Program-made: the position numbers and the translations under genes
Source: JAJECS01 sp034428595
Lineage (GTDB): Bacteria; Chloroflexota; UBA11872
NCBI GenBank assembly: GCA_034428595.1
Contig: DAOUHO010000029.1
Location: 1 to 53,576, forward strand
DNA: 53,576 nt
Direction of reading: 5' to 3'
In this document: piece after piece, positions 50,312 through 53,576 of the stretch
Layout: each line of letters starts with the position of its first letter
Position numbering within the stretch: the first letter of the stretch is position 1
The notes under the pieces: model-generated
What the model saw: only the letters and a program-made list of their open reading frames with translations
Database searches by the model: none
What the model was told of the DNA's origin: nothing

Positions 50312-51421
50312 CTAGAGGCCGAAGAGCTCACGCGCGGTCTCGCCGAAGATGCGAGGGCGCAAATCACGCGGAATCATGGCGGCCGCGGCGCGGGGCTCGT
50401 CCCAATCCCAGTGCGGGAAGTCGCTGGCGTAGACCAGCATCTCCTCGGCGTGCGCCCAGTCGAGGAAGGTCCCCATGTCCTCACGGCGCGGCGGCTGCTC
50501 GAGCGGCTGCGTGCCCACCCGCACGTGCTCGCGGATGTAGTCGCTGGGTAGCCGCTTCACCCACGGCGTGGTGTCGCGGAGCGCCTTCCAGTCGGCGTCG
50601 AAGTGCCACAGCAGACCGGGAATCCACCAGGTGTCAACCTCGATGAACAGCCAGCGGAGGCTGGGGAACTTCTCGAACACGCCCTCGCAGACCAGGCTCA
50701 CCACGTGCGCCTGGGCGATCTGCGGGCGGGCCATGCGCATCTCGAGGTAATAGGAGGGATAGCCTGCAGCGGTGGGCGGGTTGGTGACGCCGGCGCCCTC
50801 GCCGCCAAAGTGGGTCATCATGACCAGGCCGTGCTCGGCGGCCGCCTCGTAGATCGGGTGATAGAAGCGGTTGCCATATGGATGCCGGGCGCCGGCGGGC
50901 AGCATCACGGCGACGACGGCCGGATGGTCGCCCAAGCGCCGGATCTCCTCCGCCGCCTGCGCCGGATCGTTGGGACACACCGCCAATGTCATGCGATAGC
51001 GCGGATCCACCGACACCCAGGTATCGATCGTCCAGTCGTTGAAGGCGCGGGCCAGCGCCGAGGCATAGTCCACGTCCGAAATCCCCACGACGCCGTAGAC
51101 GCTGGAGCCGGTCAGGACCGCCACATCGATCTGATAGGGATCCAGGTGCTCCTGCACCGTGAATTCGGCAAAGTTGGTCTCGGGGGTCACCGCCAGGTCG
51201 GCGCGATAGCCCAGGATGTTGGGCACGTTGGTGTAGCTGAGCCTGGGCAGCATCGGGCCAAAGTCCCGAATCTGCTCCACGTACTGCCGCGGGAGATAGG
51301 GAAAGATGTCGTCGATCTCGTGCCAGGCGTGATGGCAGTCGCAATCGACGATGAACGGCGCCAGCTTCGGACCACGAGTCGGGGTCGGCGGCGCTTCCGG
51401 CTTGACGTCAACGGCGCCCAT
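50312..51421 (-). CDS. Amidohydrolase 2 family (PF04909-type) metal hydrolase or decarboxylase
   Basis: A 369-aa TIM-barrel protein. IVDCDCHHAWHEID replaces the usual DxHxH with DCDCHH; MMTHFGGEGAG gives a mid-barrel His, and YASDFPHWDWD the C-terminal Asp/His pair. These features fit the ACMSD-related family, which includes decarboxylases and lactonases of aromatic catabolism and many homologues of unknown role in uncultured bacteria. The first ATG at 51421 agrees with family length. It is upstream of the Rieske gene in a likely two-gene unit. Confidence 0.83.
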   Translation of the reverse strand: MGAVDVKPEAPPTPTRGPKLAPFIVDCDCHHAWHEIDDIFPYLPRQYVEQIRDFGPMLPRLSYTNVPNILGYRADLAVTPETNFAEFTVQEHLDPYQIDVAVLTGSSVYGVVGISDVDYASALARAFNDWTIDTWVSVDPRYRMTLAVCPNDPAQAAEEIRRLGDHPAVVAVMLPAGARHPYGNRFYHPIYEAAAEHGLVMMTHFGGEGAGVTNPPTAAGYPSYYLEMRMARPQIAQAHVVSLVCEGVFEKFPSLRWLFIEVDTWWIPGLLWHFDADWKALRDTTPWVKRLPSDYIREHVRVGTQPLEQPPRREDMGTFLDWAHAEEMLVYASDFPHWDWDEPRAAAAMIPRDLRPRIFGETARELFGL

Positions 51422-51484
51422 GGCGCCCTCCGGCGAACATGTGCGGTTAGCCGATGGTAGCCCATGGGCCCAGCCCCGTCCGAC

Positions 51485-51509
51485 GTAGGGGCAACCGGAG
51501 TGGTTGCCC
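51485..51509. repeat. Hairpin repeat family B, copy 3
   Basis: GTAGGGGCAACC is followed by GGAGT and GGTTGCCC: arms GGGCAACC (51489-51496) and GGTTGCCC (51502-51509). It lies 9 nt past the end of the aldo/keto reductase on the minus strand. Confidence 0.7.
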
Positions 51510-51517
51510 GTCCGCGG

Positions 51518-52468
51518 CTAGTTGCCCAGCGCCTCCTCCAGGTGGCCGAATATGTCGCGCAGGCGCTGTTGGTCCGCCGCCGGCAGCGAGCCCCGCAAGA
51601 TCGCCGCGACGTTGGCGTCGAGATGCTCCGGGCGAGACGTACCCGTGAGCACCGTGTCGACCGCGTCGTGCTCACGCGCGAACCGATAGGCGGCTTCCAC
51701 AACGGAGGTCACGTCGCCGTGCACCAGCCAGCCCAACGGGTCATCCGCCGGCACCGCGTCGGCGGGCAGCTGCCCGCGTTCGACCAGGTCGGCGATCACC
51801 TCGCGCAGGCGCTCGGGGATCGACAGGGCGCGACGCACCGCGATCATGATGACGATCCCGATGTCGGCCGCCTGCGCCGCGGGAAACACACTTCGCTCCG
51901 CGCCCTGGTGCAGCAGGCTGTAGCCGACCATCAGCGTGTCGAAGTGGTCGTCGGCGATGGCGCGGCGCAGCATGGCGTGCGTGGGGTCGTGGGTGAAGCG
52001 CTCGGTGACGCCTATGAAGCGAATCTTCCCTGCGGCCTGCGCGTCCTTGAGCACCGGCAGATGCCGCGCGACGACCTCGTCATAGTGCTCGTCCACCAGG
52101 CCGTGGATCTGCATGACGTCGATCACGTCCACCTGCAGTCGACTGAGCGCCTGATCGATGGCGCGCGAAACGTCGGCCGCTGCAATGACGCGCTCGTCAC
52201 CGTCGCGGTAGGTGCATTTGGTGGCGACGAGGTAGTCGTCGCGCGGCACGCCGTCCAGCGCCTGTCCCAGCAGCGCTTCGCTGTCGCCGTAGCCCTGGGC
52301 GGTGTCGAAGAAGTTGACGCCCTGATCAAGCGCACGCCGAACCAACCGACGAGCCGCCTCAGCCGTCGTGCCGCGATGCTGCCCGAAGCGACTCGGCCCG
52401 CCGGTGCCCAGCGACACCAGCGATACCTCGAGCCCGGTGCGACCCAGGCGTCGGTATTCCATCGGCAA
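51518..52468 (-). CDS. Aldo/keto reductase
   Basis: A 316-aa NADPH-dependent carbonyl reductase of the AKR superfamily. The catalytic tetrad is seen as Asp in NFFDTAQGYG, Tyr in the same GYGDSE stretch, Lys in VATKCTY and His in VMQIHGLVDEH. The RRLGRTGLEVS start is common to the family. ATG 52468 or ATG 52462 may be used. The phosphate-binding end (TGTSRPEHL) is present. Substrate is not predictable. Confidence 0.9.
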   Translation of the reverse strand: MPMEYRRLGRTGLEVSLVSLGTGGPSRFGQHRGTTAEAARRLVRRALDQGVNFFDTAQGYGDSEALLGQALDGVPRDDYLVATKCTYRDGDERVIAAADVSRAIDQALSRLQVDVIDVMQIHGLVDEHYDEVVARHLPVLKDAQAAGKIRFIGVTERFTHDPTHAMLRRAIADDHFDTLMVGYSLLHQGAERSVFPAAQAADIGIVIMIAVRRALSIPERLREVIADLVERGQLPADAVPADDPLGWLVHGDVTSVVEAAYRFAREHDAVDTVLTGTSRPEHLDANVAAILRGSLPAADQQRLRDIFGHLEEALGN

Positions 52469-52565
52469 GCTTCCGGCTAGCTGAGATGCTTCAGCCTACG
52501 CCCAGCCTCGGCAACCTGAAAGCCGATGCGCGTTGCGTATCTCGTTACGCTGGGTGCGCGACTGC

Positions 52566-52594
52566 TCGACAAGCCAGCCAGCAATGGCTAAGAT
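52566..52594 (+). promoter_or_regulatory. Candidate promoter of the transposase-methyltransferase fusion
   Basis: TCGACA (52566-52571), a 17-bp spacer and TAAGAT (52589-52594) put the start near 52601, about 20 nt before the TTG start codon and ahead of the GGGGGGAG ribosome-binding site (52609-52616). Confidence 0.45.
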
Positions 52595-52620
52595 TCTTCT
52601 CTAAATAAGGGGGGAGCTGT

Positions 52621-53576
52621 TGACACAGCCGGCACCGGAAGGGCACTTCCACAAGGACCACTCGCTGTCCGAGATCACTCGAATGTTCCCGGATCGGGCA
52701 GCTGCCGAGTCCTGGCTTGTCAATACCCGCTGGCCTCATGGCGTGCGCTGCCCCCACTGTGACGCTAACAGCGTCCTCACGGTCAAAAGTCGGAAGCCGC
52801 AGCCGTACCGTTGCCGGGCCTGCCGGAAGCACTTCAGCGTGCGAACCAACACCCTGATGCAGAGTTCAAAGCTCAGCCTGCAGGTCTGGGCTATGGCGTT
52901 CTATCTTTCGGCCACCGGCGTTGAGGGCACTTCGAGCCCGATGCTGTATCGCGACCTGGGCGTGACGCCAAAGACCGCCTGGCACCTGGCGCACCGAGTT
53001 CGCGAGACCTGGCAAAACGCGCGTCTGGGACTCACCGATGCAGTCGAGGCCGACGAGTCTCACACCGTCGGGCTGGAGCCGAAGGAGTTAGTCCACCGCA
53101 AGCCTCGCGCCAGCGGTATCGCCATCGGCAATGGTGGCGCGGCTCAGGGACCAATTGGCGCGAATAACGGGATTGCGGCGGATCTAGCCGAGCATCTAGG
53201 CGACCGGAAGTTTGGCACCGTGGTCGCCGACCCGCCCTGGCGATTCACCAACCGGACGGGCAAGGTCGCACCGGAGCATCGTCGCCTCTCGCGGTACAGC
53301 ACACTCTCGCTAGAGGAAATCTGCGACCTGCCGATCGCGGACCATATGCTCGACGTCTCCCACTGCTACTTGTGGGTGCCGAACGCAATCCTGCCGTGGG
53401 GCCTAGCGGTCTTGAAGGCCTGGGGCTTCGAATACAAAACCAATCTGATCTGGCTCAAAGTGCGAAAGGACGGCGGGCCAGACGGGCGCGGCGTCGGCTT
53501 CTACTTCCGCAACGTGACAGAGATGGTGCTTTTCGGTATTCGTGGAAAGGGGGCGCGAACACTTTCCCCAGGTCGT
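52621..53576 (+). CDS. IS1595-type zinc-ribbon/HTH domain fused to MT-A70 adenine methyltransferase (3' end beyond window)
   Basis: An open frame of at least 319 codons reaching the window edge. Residues 22-130 match the IS1595 transposase N-terminus: zinc ribbon C44-x2-C47 and C65-x2-C68, KHFSVRTNTLM, and the LGVTPKTAWHLAHRVRE helix-turn-helix. Residues 142-165 resemble the start of the DDE domain (VEADES, D145), which then breaks off. From about 195 it is MT-A70: DPPW (204-207), EICDLPI, CYLWVPNAILPWGL, WGFEYKTNLIWLK, GRGVGFYFRNVTEMVLFG. An in-frame TAA at 52606 and GGGGGGAG 4 nt before TTG 52621 set the start. The transposase cannot be active as such. Confidence 0.85.

Noticed and set aside
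1..53576. CRISPR array
   Set aside because: No evenly spaced direct repeats with unique spacers were found; the Cas4-like protein alone is not evidence for a CRISPR system.

Overview
The window is a high-GC, gene-dense bacterial chromosome segment with short intergenic gaps, frequent 1-20 nt gene overlaps and many GTG/TTG starts. Its content best fits a Chloroflexota-like bacterium, possibly an uncultured marine or host-associated lineage, but that is inference. Supporting points are a tryptophan T-box leader, a large Alu-domain SRP RNA upstream of dnaX-ybaB-recR (the order known from Bacillota), lipoprotein and Tat-type secretion signals, and no outer-membrane genes. Three tRNAs (Ser-GGA, Ser-CGA, Pro-GGG) and one SRP RNA are present.

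Layout. 0.4-8.3 kb: a metalloprotease-like protein with lost catalytic residues; uvrB followed by a Dam-type adenine methylase; a nucleotidyltransferase/P-loop kinase pair; and two divergent PLP enzymes. 8.3-17.1 kb: a complete trp operon (trpE-G-D-C-F-lipoprotein-B-A-hydrolase) behind a promoter, a T-box with a TGG specifier and an intrinsic terminator. 17.1-20.6 kb: a metallo-beta-lactamase-fold hydrolase, then recR, ybaB, dnaX and the SRP RNA, all on the minus strand. 20.7-27.2 kb: threonine aldolase, a hydrolase, a DegT aminotransferase, an iron(III) ABC uptake pair without its ATPase, and tRNA-Ser. 27.3-35.8 kb: cysK, apgM-selA, a TIM-barrel isomerase, two DPM-like glycosyltransferases, a zinc-ribbon protein with mnmA, an amidohydrolase and tRNA-Ser. 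36.0-40.6 kb: a DUF58 protein, a TgpA-like transglutaminase lacking its catalytic Cys, and three small membrane proteins. 40.7-46.5 kb: an Asp-nucleophile hydrolase, an FAA hydrolase, a likely acid-sugar catabolic operon (larA-DUF1537 kinase-pdxA) and secG. 46.4-53.6 kb: a Fe-S PD-(D/E)XK nuclease, a glycosyltransferase, tRNA-Pro, an oxidoreductase, an amidohydrolase/Rieske pair, an aldo/keto reductase and, at the right edge, a fusion protein.

The most unusual item is the edge gene (52621 to window end). It joins an IS1595-type transposase zinc ribbon and helix-turn-helix region to an MT-A70 adenine methyltransferase in one uninterrupted frame, with its own promoter and ribosome-binding site. 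It looks like a transposon-derived DNA-binding module captured by a methyltransferase. Other notable points are a lipoprotein gene inside the trp operon, two enzyme folds that keep their scaffold but lose catalytic residues (archaemetzincin-like and transglutaminase-like), a probable ATC start codon for pdxA, a duplicated small membrane-protein cassette with an Arg-rich tail, and at least three families of dispersed hairpin repeats between genes.
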